A stretch of 64,000 nt of DNA from Microplitis mediator (GCF_029852145.1 NC_079971.1:19556667-19620666); one strand, 5' to 3'; numbered from the stretch's first letter, positions 37,595 to 49,736 are shown. Notes: a model not told the origin generated them from the sequence alone. A program made the numbers and translations.

Positions 37595-39030
37595 TTCAAT
37601 TAGCTTATATTTATGTGTAGTGTAGTGAGGTCTGTTAATATCAGCTAAATTATTCCCTGTATTCCGTGCCGTCGTTATTACTTTCGTACTTTCGACTACC
37701 TACTTATTCAGATTAATTAATATCAAGTTATAAAAAAATACCAGCTGCACTGCCTGGTAATCAACAATACTTAGAATAGTTATCGCTTGCTTCGACACGG
37801 AAAAGTCAGGCCAGACTTAGATTATTACTTGTTAGCAGCCTTGCACATTACGATGGTAATCCGGGTTCTGTGCCATCTTTACTAACGTCTTATATTTTGA
37901 GACAATGTGAATTGTCATCTTCTCCCTCAGCCTTGCGGTTCTCATTTTTCCCCGTCTCGTTGCCGTCTGAAACCACCTAAAGCTAGTCATAGTGCCATGG
38001 TCACATGACTAGTTATCACCTCAACGCATGACCGTAAGGGGAAGTGGGGAGCGAGCCCAAAAACAGCCCTAAGACCCTACGGTGATTGAACTTCACTTCG
38101 ATCCTGGATCAATTAGCAATAAGACGTATAATTAAATTTCACTGTCATATACTAGCAATTTATTTGCGACTTTGTTAATACGGATAACTACTTTGTAAAT
38201 CGGGAAATTAACTTGTGTTATAGTTGTATTACTAGCAATTCTCTTGCGATATACTTTACTGTTCAAGTTTACTGATTATTATAAACAAAGTTAGTTCCAT
38301 TAAATATTACTGTACGTCACCGGCGGTATACCCGCGATATAAAACTATACTGTGCCACGAATCTGTCTACATTATATCCAGTGCTTGCGTTTTCTTGTAA
38401 GTAATTTTGATTATTATAATTGGCAATAAACTTGCAAAGTATTCTGATTAATTCCTTTTATTCCATCTATCACTGTTCATCCTACTTATTTCTTATTTTA
38501 CTGGTAAGATTATTAAATAGTCTGATAAAATAAATATTAATTAAGTTACAACTAGTAATTTGACCATTAACAAGAATATTCTATAATTTTATAAGCCGTG
38601 AGGTAAGTTGATAAGTTTTCTCATACGTTGCCGAGTTTGAATAAGTGCGGGTCTTTGCTTTGCAAGAACCCCAGCCCACTGCTCTGTCCAAGTAAAATAA
38701 AATTTGTTAGAGGCCAGCCTAAGCCAGGGTTCAACCCGCGAATTCTGGTGGCTGCTGGTAAAAATCGCGAAGACGAAAAGCGATTTGTCTCAATTTATAA
38801 TAAATTATTATCGCGTATTTTCGACAATAATCGGAAAATCGTCTCCCCTACGCAACCAGTACGTGGGACTGACGGACGAAGCCCGCCAATTTTCACTCCC
38901 GGTGAAAAGTCACCACTTTTATTAGATGAAGTTCTAAGGAATTTATTTAAAATAAGTTATTGTCTTAGAGTAACGTAATTAAGTTGAATAATAATCTCAA
39001 AGAGCTTGATACGTTTTGAAAAATTTGGTT

Positions 39031-39046
39031 GGTCCTGAAAAGGACC
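39031..39046 (-). terminator. Histone mRNA 3' stem-loop of H1
   Basis: Minus strand GGTCCTTTTCAGGACC, a compensated stem change from the core-histone form (third pair T-A in place of C-G), 76 bp after the H1 stop. Followed by AACCAAATTTTTCAAAACG like the others, but lacking the AATAAA found just 5' of the core-gene loops (ATGAAACCAAC here). Confidence 0.95.
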
Positions 39047-39121
39047 GTTGGTTTCATTTTTTACATATATATATTCAAGTATTTATAATCAGGCATTCCT
39101 ATGGAATGTACGAGTGAGAAT

Positions 39122-39781
39122 TTATTTTTTAGCTGCTGCGGTTCTTCTGGTTGGAGCTTTTGCTGTTTTTGGTGCAGCAACTTTCTTCGGCTTAGGTGAC
39201 TTCGGTTTGGCTGTCGGAGCTTTGGTAGCTTTCTTCGCTTTAGGAGAAGCAGCTGCTTTAGTTTTAGCTGGAGCTTTAGCAGCTGGTTTCTTGGACTCAG
39301 ATTTTTTAGCTGGTGCCTTTTTAGGCGATGCAGGTTTCTTAGCAGTCTTGGCTTCACCAGTTGCTTTCTTGGCTGCTGGTTTTTTGACAGCTGCAGGTTT
39401 TTTAGCAGCAGCGGGTTTCTTCACAGCTGCTTTAGGTTTAGATGCTGGCTTCTCGACTGGGAGTTTGAATGATCCAGAAGCACCTTTTCCTTTGGTCTGA
39501 ACAAGAGTTCCCTTGATGACAGCTGCCTTGAGAGACTTCTTGATAAACGGTGCTTGTTTTTCAATATCGACCTTGTAGGTTGCAGCGATGTATTTCTTGA
39601 TGGCCTGAAGAGATGATCCCCCACGTTCGCCGAGAGATTTGATGGCAGCAATAACCATATCAGCAGCACTTGGATGAGTTGCTTTAGTTGCTGGTTTCTT
39701 AGCAGCTGCTTTTTTAGGCGAATCGACCTTGGCAGGTGCCTTCTCTTCGACTGGAGTCGGTGATGCTGAAGTCTCAGTCAT
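39122..39781 (-). CDS. H1: Histone H1 linker histone (single copy, at the symmetry axis)
   Basis: 219 residues from MTETSASPTP; an in-frame ATG 15 bp upstream would add MKLII, unlike H1 N-termini, so the inner start is chosen. The globular winged-helix domain is at about residues 36-109 (HPSAADMVIAAIKSL, GGSSLQAIKKYIA, KGASGSFKLP). A Lys/Ala/Pro-rich tail follows, with SPKK-type sites that bind DNA and are phosphorylated. H1 seals linker DNA on the nucleosome. The coding region spans the axis of the giant inverted repeat (39423). Only one H1 serves the two core quartets in this window. Confidence 0.97.
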   Translation of the reverse strand: MTETSASPTPVEEKAPAKVDSPKKAAAKKPATKATHPSAADMVIAAIKSLGERGGSSLQAIKKYIAATYKVDIEKQAPFIKKSLKAAVIKGTLVQTKGKGASGSFKLPVEKPASKPKAAVKKPAAAKKPAAVKKPAAKKATGEAKTAKKPASPKKAPAKKSESKKPAAKAPAKTKAAASPKAKKATKAPTAKPKSPKPKKVAAPKTAKAPTRRTAAAKK

Positions 39782-41220
39782 GATGATTAATTTCAACGAA
39801 TAATACTTTTAAAACGTAGGAATAACTTCTGTTAACTGACGTAAGCGGAATGTAGCGCCACCTCTGCGAAGCGCTGTGTACACACTTTCGCGCGGACCTT
39901 GGAGAGAGACTGCTTCATTTCTCGCCAGAATCATGTCATCAAATTTTACTTCACAGTGTTCAAACCTCATATTTATTTACTGTTTGTTAAATACATCTTT
40001 TTAATTTATCATTTTGAATCATTTTTTCTTTTAGCAAAATGTTTAATCATTGATTTTTCAAAATTATTTCTTTGAAAATTCTGAAAATATCAAATATATT
40101 AAGCATTTTATAAGGACTCTATGGTTCCGGGGGTATAGATCTTGTAAGAATAACTTAAATAAACAATTATGTAAATATGTAATCTCCATTCAGTTTATAT
40201 TTAAAGTTACTTCGATGCTTATTGCAGCCGTATAAATTTTCATAACCATGTAATAACCATTATTGTCCGAGATATATTCACATGTAATTCGCTTGCCCAA
40301 GCGACATGGCAGCGAACTATTATAAATTTCAATTTGTAGGTATATAAATTACCTTCTTCAAGTACTTAATAAAAAACAAAATGTTACAAAATTTGTTTGC
40401 TGTAATACAAATTAATAAATAAATTATAACAATTATGTGGATTATGTTCAATCTAAGTAACTTTTGACTCATTGAGGATTATTTGAACCGACTATTAACT
40501 AGAATGTTTTGGTTTTTTTTTTCTTGAGGATTGGATAATTTTCGTTTGAATCCAATTGATGACGTGTACAAGAAATTAATCATTTGTCATGTCCAAATAT
40601 TGTATTTTGGGTTTTACGATATTGCTCTGACTGACCAAAGTTACCCAATTCAACTGTAATTTACTCGCTAAGTAATTTTAAAAAATATTTGTTGTCATGC
40701 TTATCGGCTGACGTATAATGGAGAACTAAACAATAAGTAAAAATTAATTACAACAATTAATATTCATATATTTATTTGTGTATCAATATACAAAATTGCA
40801 GTAATTATATAGTAAATTTTTTTTCATCTGTGTGTCGTACTGCCGAAAAGTATATCGTTTGCATCTCTATAAGAACATCAACTTGACCAATAATTCATAT
40901 CACACTATTGGTGTTCGCACGCAATCTGGGAAATCCACGGCGACGAAAATACATTTTCATCAATGATAAAATTTTAATTCCCTTTTTGAAATCGTGACCC
41001 AAGGTATTAAAACCAGCGTCTGCAGAAGAAGGTTAAATTTACTTGTCGTATTACCCGAATTTCGTGGTGGAATTTCAACACGAATTTTAAAACACAAATT
41101 TTGTGTGCAATTCAGCACGAATAGACTGTGTTAAATAATAACACAAATATTGTGTGGACCGTTTTTAACACATAGAGTATGTTGATTTTAACATAATATT
41201 TTCTACGGTGTAGTATTATA
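39782..41220. other. H1 5' flank and spacer right of H1
   Basis: The H1 promoter should lie in 39782-39960; TTTTAAAA at 39807-39814 is AT-rich but close to the start codon, so a TATA role is doubtful. Beyond that is AT-rich sequence with no gene. 41080-41215 has repeated ACACAAA/TTTGTGT motifs, possibly a small hairpin repeat. Confidence 0.5.
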
Positions 41221-41299
41221 GGACTTTGTTTTAGATCATCGTAATATAGGAATTATCACGATATTGGTATAGTAAAAATCACTATACGGAAACAAAGTT

Positions 41300-42090
41300 A
41301 CGGAAACGGTTCCCATAATTCTATAAAAATTTTTCCTATACCGGCATAGGAACTATGATCATGAATTATGGGAGCAGTTCCTACAACTATAAGAATGTTT
41401 CCCATAATTATAGGAACAGTTCCTATAATTATGGGAATGCTACCCATAACATTATAGAAATGGTTCTTATAATTTATAGGAATTGTCCCTATAATATTAT
41501 GGGAATCATTCCCATTATATATAGGAATGTACCGTATATTTTATAGAAATCATTCTTATAAATTATAGGAACTATTCCTATGATATTATGGAAATGGTTC
41601 CTATAATAATATGGAAACAATTACAATAACATTATAGGAATAGTTCCCAAAATGCTATTGGAATAGTTCCCATAATATTATGGGAATAGTTCCCATGCTA
41701 TTATAGGAATCATTCCTATAATGTTATGTGAATGGTTTCCATACTATCATGAAAATAATAATTGAAAGAAAAGTGTGGCAATCACTTCTACCATACACAA
41801 AAATATTATTGAATATAAAAACAAAAATTCAACCATTGAAAAATAAATCGTATTTGGCAAAAATGTTAGAATTTTATTTTTTTTAACAAATTTATTGTCG
41901 AAGGAGCTTCATTTGAAACTCTCCATATCATGAGGGAAATTTTTATCCTATGCCAATAAGTAAATTGTTCTTAAATTTTTTAAGACATAGGAATGGTTCC
42001 CATAATGATATGGGAATAGTTCTCATAATATTATGGCAATGGTTCCGATATTGGGATAAGAACTATTCCCATACCATTATTTACCCGTTA
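41300..42090. repeat. Array of short GGAAT/ATTCC palindromes
   Basis: From about 41310-41760 and again 41990-42070 the sequence is a run of 20-30-bp units alternating (A)TAGGAA or ATGGGAA with TTCC(T/C)ATAAT, each able to form a small hairpin (e.g. GGGAATAGTTCCCATAAT). 41760-41980 between the two blocks is plain AT-rich DNA. Similar palindromes occur at 28495-28560 and its mirror. Confidence 0.7.
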
Positions 42091-42185
42091 CTGCAGGTTA
42101 CCATTGTTATTATCCATTTTCGGTACCTGCGATCTAATAGGATTACGGCTATCCCCTTTACCTGACGGTACACGATATCATTGGT
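42083..42185 (+). pseudogene. Fossil of an H2A/H2B intergenic promoter in the spacer
   Basis: Aligns with the arm promoter near 49090-49260: TTCGGTACCTGCGATCTAAT against CGGTACCTGCGATCCAAT, then AGGATTACG, ATCCCCT, GGTA and GATATCATTGGTT in the same order and orientation as the right arm. No histone coding sequence accompanies it. A half copy of the post-H4 hairpin repeat follows at 42190-42257. Confidence 0.7.
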
Positions 42186-42265
42186 TTGTATACTTTTTGG
42201 AATGAGTGGTTCGATTTGCACTTTGAATTAGTGAATATTCACTTATTTTCACTAATCGACAGAAT

Positions 42266-42480
42266 TAAAGCATTTGAAAAAGCAACAAAATTGTCATAAA
42301 AGAACAATTTGGCTTCCAGAAACGGAAATGCACAGTCCAACAACTTGCTCGAATTACCAACTATATATGCAACAACTTTATTATAAAAGATTCAACAACC
42401 ATGGTACTATTAGATATAGAGAAGACGTTCGATACCGTCTGGCACCGGGGCCTAATATATAAACTAAACCTGTGCTACGT
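42266..42480 (+). pseudogene. Jockey-type LINE reverse transcriptase, N-terminal piece (spacer)
   Basis: Translates as EQFGFQKRKCTVQQLARITN, then TMVLLDIEKTFDTVWHRGL: RT motifs 1-3 including the first catalytic Asp (LLDIEKTFDTVWH). Frame disruption occurs near its start. It continues after a 1-kb interruption at 43490-44434. Confidence 0.85.
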
Positions 42481-43489
42481 TCTGGCCTTAATTAAATTTG
42501 AACAAAAATTTTTAGAAATTTTTTTTTCAAGTCTCGAATTATTTATTCGTCGCAGTGGGCGAATAAACGGTTCGTCACTTCTTAGAATCATAATTAAATA
42601 CTAAATTAATAAATCGTTACTTTGTTGGCGATATTATTTTTATCCACCGTCAAAAATGTAATGGAAATCTCTTGCGATAAGAGAGTCGCCGTGGCTCGCG
42701 GATAGTCTAAACAGATGACGATGCATAAGACCCGGGCCACGACAATTCTCTCATAGGAAACCTGAGATGCAACGTTAACATTTTTGATAATGTATTATAC
42801 CAAGAAGCGACAGAATCAAGGCAGTCGATCACAAGATCTAGTAGATCCAAGAACTCAGCGCAAACCTGCTGGCTTGATCCTGTCACTCGGACTTTGAAGC
42901 AAAATATATATCCGTATTTTATTAAAATACGCACTCCTTATTTAAGCTTTGGGCGCCGCTACCGGCAGCCTAATGTTCTCACTTGTTTTGGGCGCCGATA
43001 CCGGCAGCCTAAGCACTTCCTGTTCGAATTCAAAATTCATGCTTCGAGGCCGATGACGCAGGAGGTCAGGATGTGCAGTACAGCTCGGTCGCGGGATTCG
43101 AGGTGTCATCGCGGACCTCACCGAAGGTCGTCTGAGAATTAAGTCGGAGGAAGTTCTTGTTGAGCTTTCGAGCTCGGGTGTTGTTGAGTTTTCGATCACG
43201 TGTGTTGTTGAGCTTTCAAGCTCATGTGTTGTTGAGCCTTCGAGCTCTGGTGGTTGATCGACCAATTGGGATTACTTTCCTCTTCGAGGGAACCGAGTAT
43301 TCGAAGCTCGTCTCGTTCGCACCCAGAGGACGTATCAAGGGATTATTTGGGCCGAGTTATGGGGCCCATAATCTCCACCATGGTGAGTAATTAATTTTCA
43401 TTTGCATAAAATAAAAGAAGGTCAACAGCTGACACACCTGGGGTCTATCGACACCCTAACGACGTCAACCTGGTAAATTTAAAAATATT
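42481..43489. mobile_element. About 1-kb GC-richer insertion splitting the spacer LINE
   Basis: Interrupts the reverse transcriptase frame between motifs. Contains a TATTTAAG box (42928-42935) before the duplicated GGGCGCCG(C/A)TACCGGCAGCC motif, and a 24-bp minisatellite (43157-43253). The composition and TATA-like box suggest a solo LTR or other non-autonomous element. Exact ends and class not determined. Confidence 0.5.
43157..43253 (+). repeat. 24-bp minisatellite TGTTGTTGAGCTTTCGAGCT, four units
   Basis: Four units with exact 24-bp spacing and variable ends (CTCGGG, TCACGTG, CTCATG, CTCTGG). On the minus strand this encodes repeats of the type STTHELES, probably fortuitous. Confidence 0.8.
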
Positions 43490-44434
43490 CTGTCTCATAT
43501 GTTGAGAAGCCAGAATGTAACACCTGATAGGAATTCCTCTTTACATCACCAAAGTCATACTTTAATACTTAATGAACAGGACCTTTAAAGTCAAAGTTAA
43601 TAACTCAACTTCAGATGCACAGTACATAGCAGCAGGAGTACCACAAGGCTCCTTACTACGACCCGTACTCTTTAGTTATTTCATTAATGACTTTCCCATG
43701 GACGAAAACACTAAAACGGCTTTGTTTGCCGACGACATCGCCATATCCAGAACTTCGAGGAACAAAAAATATACCATTGACAAAGTTCAAAATACCCTAA
43801 ATGAGTTCCTAAACTTCTTTAAAAAATGGAAATTTAAGATTAATGAAATGAAAACCGAATTAATTATCTTTACTAAAAGACTAAGAAAAAGTAAAAAAGG
43901 GGAACAAAACCTAGAAATTAAAATCGATAACGAAACTATTAAACCTAAAAAACAAGTAAAATATCAAGATATAAACCTCGATACCCAATTAAAACATCAT
44001 GAACACATAATCAAGGCATGAAATGAAGCATACCAAATTAAAAACCTTTTATACCCACTCATTAAAACTAAAAGCAAACTATCTGTTAAAAACAAAGTAA
44101 AACTATATAAAGCTATGATTAAACCCATCTTAATGTATGCTAGCCCCATATGGAGCAATACTACCAAATCTAAAATAACTAAAATACAAAGAGTACAATA
44201 AAACAAGACGCTAAGGCTTATTTATAATGAAGAACTAAATGTAACTAATAAAGAAAGTGGAAAAAAACTTAATGTTACTGGCTTATACGATCTTATTTTT
44301 AATAGACCAAAGAAATTTTATGAAATAAGAGTCAAACAGCATAATATGTTAAATGATGTAGATACTCTAACCCAAGATGCAGCACCATTTAAAACAGAGT
44401 ACAAACTTCCACACAGCCTCCTCCTGAATAATTA
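43490..44434 (+). pseudogene. Jockey-type LINE reverse transcriptase, catalytic and C-terminal piece (spacer)
   Basis: Contains AAGVPQGSLLRPVLFSYFIN, the catalytic ALFADDIAIS, a thumb region (FKKWKFKINEMKTELIIF) and the C-terminal region to TEYKLPHSLLLNN and a stop at 44434. In-frame stops at 44019-44021 (TGA) and 44198-44200 (TAA) make it inactive. Related to, but clearly diverged from, the jockey-type fragment in the arms. Confidence 0.88.
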
Positions 44435-44739
44435 ATATTACTTATAAACAAAATACTAAGATATTAATTATGAGCTAAATTAAAAACGATGTATATATTG
44501 TTGTAAAGATTGTATATATTTTGGCTTTTAAGAGATTTTTTTTAATTTTTGCTCGGAAGTTTACCAATAAATAATATGATTCGCTATCATAAATAAGTAC
44601 AAATTGAACATTATAAACTAAAAGTGTAAAAATTTTCAATAGAAAATGGGAACCTAATAACTACCACATAAATGTAAAGGAGTATTGTAATGCTACTTTA
44701 AAGATATAAATAAAGAGAATTTCATAAGTCAAAAAGTAA

Positions 44740-44883
44740 TTTTACTAATTCATGTTTTGAGAGTAAGCTTATCTCTTAATAGAGGATGGATGATTTCATT
44801 AGGATTTATTATGTATGGTAAAACTTGAAGAAATTCGAACGTATGAGAAATTTGGTGGACCTGAAAAGGGCCGTTTTGTTTAT
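44740..44883 (-). pseudogene. Orphan H4 3' end with mutated histone stem-loop
   Basis: On the minus strand this matches the sequence 3' of the arm H4 genes from ATAAACAAAACGGCCC outwards, about 140 bp (GAGGATGGATGAT, TAGAGGATGG and CTCATACGTT blocks all present). No H4 coding sequence remains: the LINE fragment abuts at 44888. The stem-loop (44857-44872) reads GGCCCTTTTCAGGTCC, with one broken stem pair. Confidence 0.85.
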
Positions 44884-44887
44884 GCTA

Positions 44888-45532
44888 CCTGGTATAAAAA
44901 ACAAGCCATCAAACTCATTCAGAGGAGACTGGATAAACTACTCGCATATTACGATATATGGAAAATCAGGATCAACGCTGCCAAAACGGAGTTGATTCTA
45001 TTTTCTCATAGAAAAAAACTTCATTAATATTAATAAAGAAAAAATTGAGCCAAATAATAGTGCTAAGTATCTTGGTGTAATTTTAGATAATAAGTTAACG
45101 TATTCTAAACACATACAAAAAACATGTATTAAAGCAAACCAAATAAAAGGAATCCTATCTCCCCTATTATGTAAGAAAAGTAAATTAAGTGTCCATAATA
45201 AGCTTACACTTTATAAAATGATGATAAAACCTATATTACACCACGCTGCACCAATGCGGAACAATACATTTAAATCTAATATTAAAAAAATAATAACACT
45301 TGCAAACAAAACGCTCCGAATAATCAGTAACGCGGATCCCACAACCACTAATAGAGAAATACGAGATCAACTCAATATTAATCAAATTAGTAGTGATATA
45401 TATACACAAACTGAACTATTTTACAGACAGAGAACACAACATTTAAACATACTTTCAGATATTGGCGTATACAATCACACTAATGCATCATTTAAAATTA
45501 AATATAAATTACCTCATAACTTAATATTCTAA
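44888..45532 (+). pseudogene. Jockey-type LINE reverse transcriptase fragment (right arm)
   Basis: Mirror of 33314-33958. It begins abruptly at WYKKQAIKLI, downstream of the catalytic motifs, directly fused to the orphan H4 3' end. Same frameshift and same C-terminus as the left copy. Confidence 0.85.
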
Positions 45533-46177
45533 CTCTTGTAAATACTTTGTATAGTAGCTTTAAGTTTTAATGTTAAGAATAGGCTAAGATTAGTTGTTGA
45601 GATTCAAAAATGATAAAGTGTTTTTTTTTTCAAATTTTTCCACAAATAAAAAGTACAAACTACAAGTATAAAACAAAATATAAACGAAACTTATATATTA
45701 ATTTTTGTAAAAGTCTTAAATAAGATAACAGCAGAACTAACAGCTTTTTGTATTCAACTTAATCAGAAATAGAGAGAATTTTGAAACTGAAAAAAATAAT
45801 TTCCAGGAAATTTCAACTCTTCCGTAGACTACCTGCCCAAGTTAATGGGATTCGACTGTAGTTATGGATAGTTTTGTTAATGGGTTTGTTCTCAGAATAA
45901 CTCTCACATTTTCAAATAAAATTTATAAGTAGAACATTAGGACTCTCTAAACATGAATTAGTAAAAATAAGTGAATATTCATTAATTTGAAGTGCAAATC
46001 GAACCAATAATTCCAAAAAGTGGTTAGATTGGTACTCTGAATTAGTGAATGTTCACTTATTTTCACTAATTCATGTTTAGAGAGTAAGCTTGTGTTTTAA
46101 TAGAGGATGGATGATTTTATTGGGATTTATTATGTATAGTAAAGCTTGAAGAACTTCAAACGTATGAGAAATTTGGT

Positions 46178-46193
46178 GGCCCTGAAAAGGGCC
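46178..46193 (-). terminator. Histone mRNA 3' stem-loop of H4 (right)
   Basis: Minus strand GGCCCTTTTCAGGGCC, 36 bp after the stop, flanks as in the left copy. Confidence 0.97.
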
Positions 46194-46228
46194 GTTTTGT
46201 TTATTGATCGAAGCAGCAGATAAATGAA

Positions 46229-47261
<1,033 letters not shown>

Positions 47262-47294
47262 ATTTTTTCAACATCAGAAACCAATAAACCAAAC

Positions 47295-47310
47295 GGCCCT
47301 TTTCAGGGCC
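47295..47310 (+). terminator. Histone mRNA 3' stem-loop of H3 (right)
   Basis: GGCCCTTTTCAGGGCC, preceded by AATAAACCAAAC and followed by ATCAAATTTTTCATAC. Confidence 0.97.
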
Positions 47311-48459
47311 ATCAAATTTTTCATACTAAGAAAACTCAAGAAATCATTTATTTATAATGTAACGGGGTAAAAACTTAAATTTTCAAATTTAAATCAACCT
47401 GATTTCCCGCGGTTGATTAATTACCCTAAATACCCCATATGCGTTACTATTTCATCGACTTATCGCCGGGCGCGCTAATTTAAGGGGCTCGTCCCCAAGA
47501 TCCAATTAGAAAATAAGTTGGAGTGGTGGATTTTCCGATAAGGGCCGAAAATACAAACGGGAAGCGTCGAGTCAGTACAATACGAATAGGGGAGATAGTA
47601 AGGATTAGACAAAAGGTGATTCGAGCCGTCGGATTTTTATACCTACCCGATCTGACTGCTTGTTAAGTGGCAAATGTTTCGATCTCTGTATAATACCTAA
47701 TCTAACCTTCCAGTTTTACTTATAGAAATTTCAACGTGGCATTCATGATTGCGTGTGAGGTAAGCCGATAAAATTCGCTTAAAGATGCTTTATACTAGAA
47801 TTTTTAGTGTTCAAAACTTTGTAGCGTTTTTTCCACAACTCACGTTTTCAAAGTTGGTGCCCCTCATAACTTCAAAACTACTGCACCGATCCTTTCGGAA
47901 TTTTGAACACTATTTCTGTACATAATTTACGAGGTAACGCTGGAGAGATTTTTTAAAATTTATTAATAATTTTTATTTTTTTAATATGAAAATAAGCCAA
48001 TTTTCTAAAAAAAAATCGCGTTTTTCCCCTTTAGTTTTCCAAAAAAGTGAAATTTTGACAAACCCTCCTAGAATTACTTGGGAAAAACTATTATCTAATG
48101 AATAAACTTTGATTTCAAGTGATCTAGCACAAAGTTATGAAGGGGCACCGCTCTCCTACTTTTTTCCGAGGCACGTCCGAGTAATTGCTGCCATTGCTGT
48201 ATTTTCTAATATTTCTTTGTGAAAATTTCATACAATATTCTTCAAACGTAATACTTTAATGTACCATTGGTTTGAATAAAGAGATTTTAACGGTGTCGTT
48301 ACAAAAAAAAATTCACAAAAAGATGTCTTTCTTTGTACGAATGAACCTTACCCTACTCTTAAGTTGTTTGTGATACCATTAAAATTATGGTTATTGTGTC
48401 TTTAAAACTTGGCGCCTCATTATGAACAAGATAGTTTTTAACGTTTTGAAAAATTTGGT

Positions 48460-48475
48460 GGCCCTGAAAAGGGCC
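48460..48475 (-). terminator. Histone mRNA 3' stem-loop of H2A (right)
   Basis: Minus strand GGCCCTTTTCAGGGCC with the same flanks as the left copy. Confidence 0.97.
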
Positions 48476-48505
48476 GTTTTGTTTATTAGAAAAGTGGATA
48501 GTAAT

Positions 48506-48883
48506 TTAGGAACTGCTTTTTTCGGTCTTTTTGGGCAACAAGACAGCTTGGATATTGGGCAGAACTCCACCTTGGGCGATGGTAACTCCAGAAAGAAGTT
48601 TGTTCAACTCTTCATCGTTACGGATGGCCAGCTGAAGATGACGTGGGATGATACGAGTCTTCTTGTTATCACGAGCAGCGTTACCTGCCAACTCAAGTAC
48701 TTCAGCAGCGAGGTATTCCATAACAGCTGCTAAGTACACTGGAGCACCAGCTCCGACACGTTCTGCGTAGTTGCCTTTGCGCAACATACGATGGATACGA
48801 CCCACTGGGAACTGAAGTCCAGCACGACTTGAACGGGTCTTTGACTTTCCCTTTACTTTACCACCTTTACCGCGACCAGACAT
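48506..48883 (-). CDS. H2A: Histone H2A (right arm)
   Basis: Mirror of 29963-30340, identical 125-residue protein ending LLPKKTEKSSS. Shares the triplicated divergent promoter with the right H2B. Confidence 0.98.
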   Translation of the reverse strand: MSGRGKGGKVKGKSKTRSSRAGLQFPVGRIHRMLRKGNYAERVGAGAPVYLAAVMEYLAAEVLELAGNAARDNKKTRIIPRHLQLAIRNDEELNKLLSGVTIAQGGVLPNIQAVLLPKKTEKSSS

Positions 48884-49361
48884 GATTGTAAGTTAGAGTG
48901 AACGGAACACGTAATTTACTCAAATGCGTCAGAGACAAATTGTGCTTTTCGCAGCTAAAGTCACTGTATTTCCCAACTTTACGTCGGTTACTGCGAGCCA
49001 GTCACAGTGTAGGAATTATCCCCTCCAGTAATACTGCTTTTCAATTCGGTCGCAGGTTCCGATGCAATTCATATTGTTATTATTTTTTATCGGTTACTGC
49101 GAGCCACTCACAATCTGAGAAATATACCCCTCCACAAATCTGACGATTTCATTGGATCGCAGATTCCAGAAGGATTACTATTGTTATTGTCCCTTGTCGG
49201 TACCTGCGATCCAATAGGATTACGCGTATCCCCTCCACCCGATGGTATGCAATATCATTGGTTCGCTCACACGAGTGCGTCAGCTCTTAAAAAAGAAACC
49301 AAAGGTTGGCAAATTCACATTTTGACTCCAGTCTTGTACTAGGGTTAAATCAGTTATCATC
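48884..49361. promoter_or_regulatory. Bidirectional H2A/H2B promoter with three repeated modules (right)
   Basis: Mirror of 29485-29962. CCCCTCCA recurs three times and TCGGTTACTGCGAGCC twice. This is the intact counterpart of the fossil at 42083-42185. Confidence 0.75.
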
Positions 49362-49736
49362 ATGCCTCCTAAAACAAGCGGTAAAGCTGTGAAAAAGTCG
49401 GGCAAGGCTCAAAAGAACATCACCAAGTCCGACAAAAAAGGACGTAAGAAGAAGAGGAAGGAAAGTTACGCCATCTACATCTACAAAGTTTTGAAACAAG
49501 TTCATCCTGATACTGGAGTCTCCAGTAAAGCCATGAGTATCATGAACAGTTTCGTCAACGACATCTTTGAACGTATTGCGGCTGAAGCTTCCAGACTCGC
49601 GCATTACAACAAGCGTTCTACCATCACATCCCGGGAGATTCAAACTGCAGTCCGTCTACTATTACCCGGTGAATTGGCCAAGCACGCAGTCAGTGAAGGA
49701 ACCAAAGCTGTCACTAAATACACTAGCTCCAAGTAA
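49362..49736 (+). CDS. H2B: Histone H2B (right arm)
   Basis: Mirror of 29110-29484, identical 124-residue protein ending AVTKYTSSK. Confidence 0.98.
   Translation: MPPKTSGKAVKKSGKAQKNITKSDKKGRKKKRKESYAIYIYKVLKQVHPDTGVSSKAMSIMNSFVNDIFERIAAEASRLAHYNKRSTITSREIQTAVRLLLPGELAKHAVSEGTKAVTKYTSSK

Larger units (their letters stand above)
35337..39000. other. Spacer left of H1: unclassified repeats
   Basis: 3.6 kb without a supported gene. Contains a 40-51-bp minisatellite (36321-36496), a two-unit repeat around TTTTCCGGCGA..ACAACCTGCCTGGAAA (36901-36985), and a repeat fragment ending TTACCCCGTTACA (37390-37594) with a weaker relative near 38815-38845. GC-richer patches at 37900-38110 and 38630-38930 suggest decayed retroelement sequence, unidentified. 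Open frames at 35349-35582 and 38628-38978 match nothing I know. Confidence 0.5.

Noticed and set aside
38628..38978. 116-residue open frame in the spacer
   Set aside because: Lies in a GC-richer repeat-like patch related to 37390-37594; no domain seen.
39782..39796. Upstream in-frame ATG for H1
   Set aside because: It would add MKLII to the N-terminus; the next ATG gives MTETSAS, typical of H1 N-termini.
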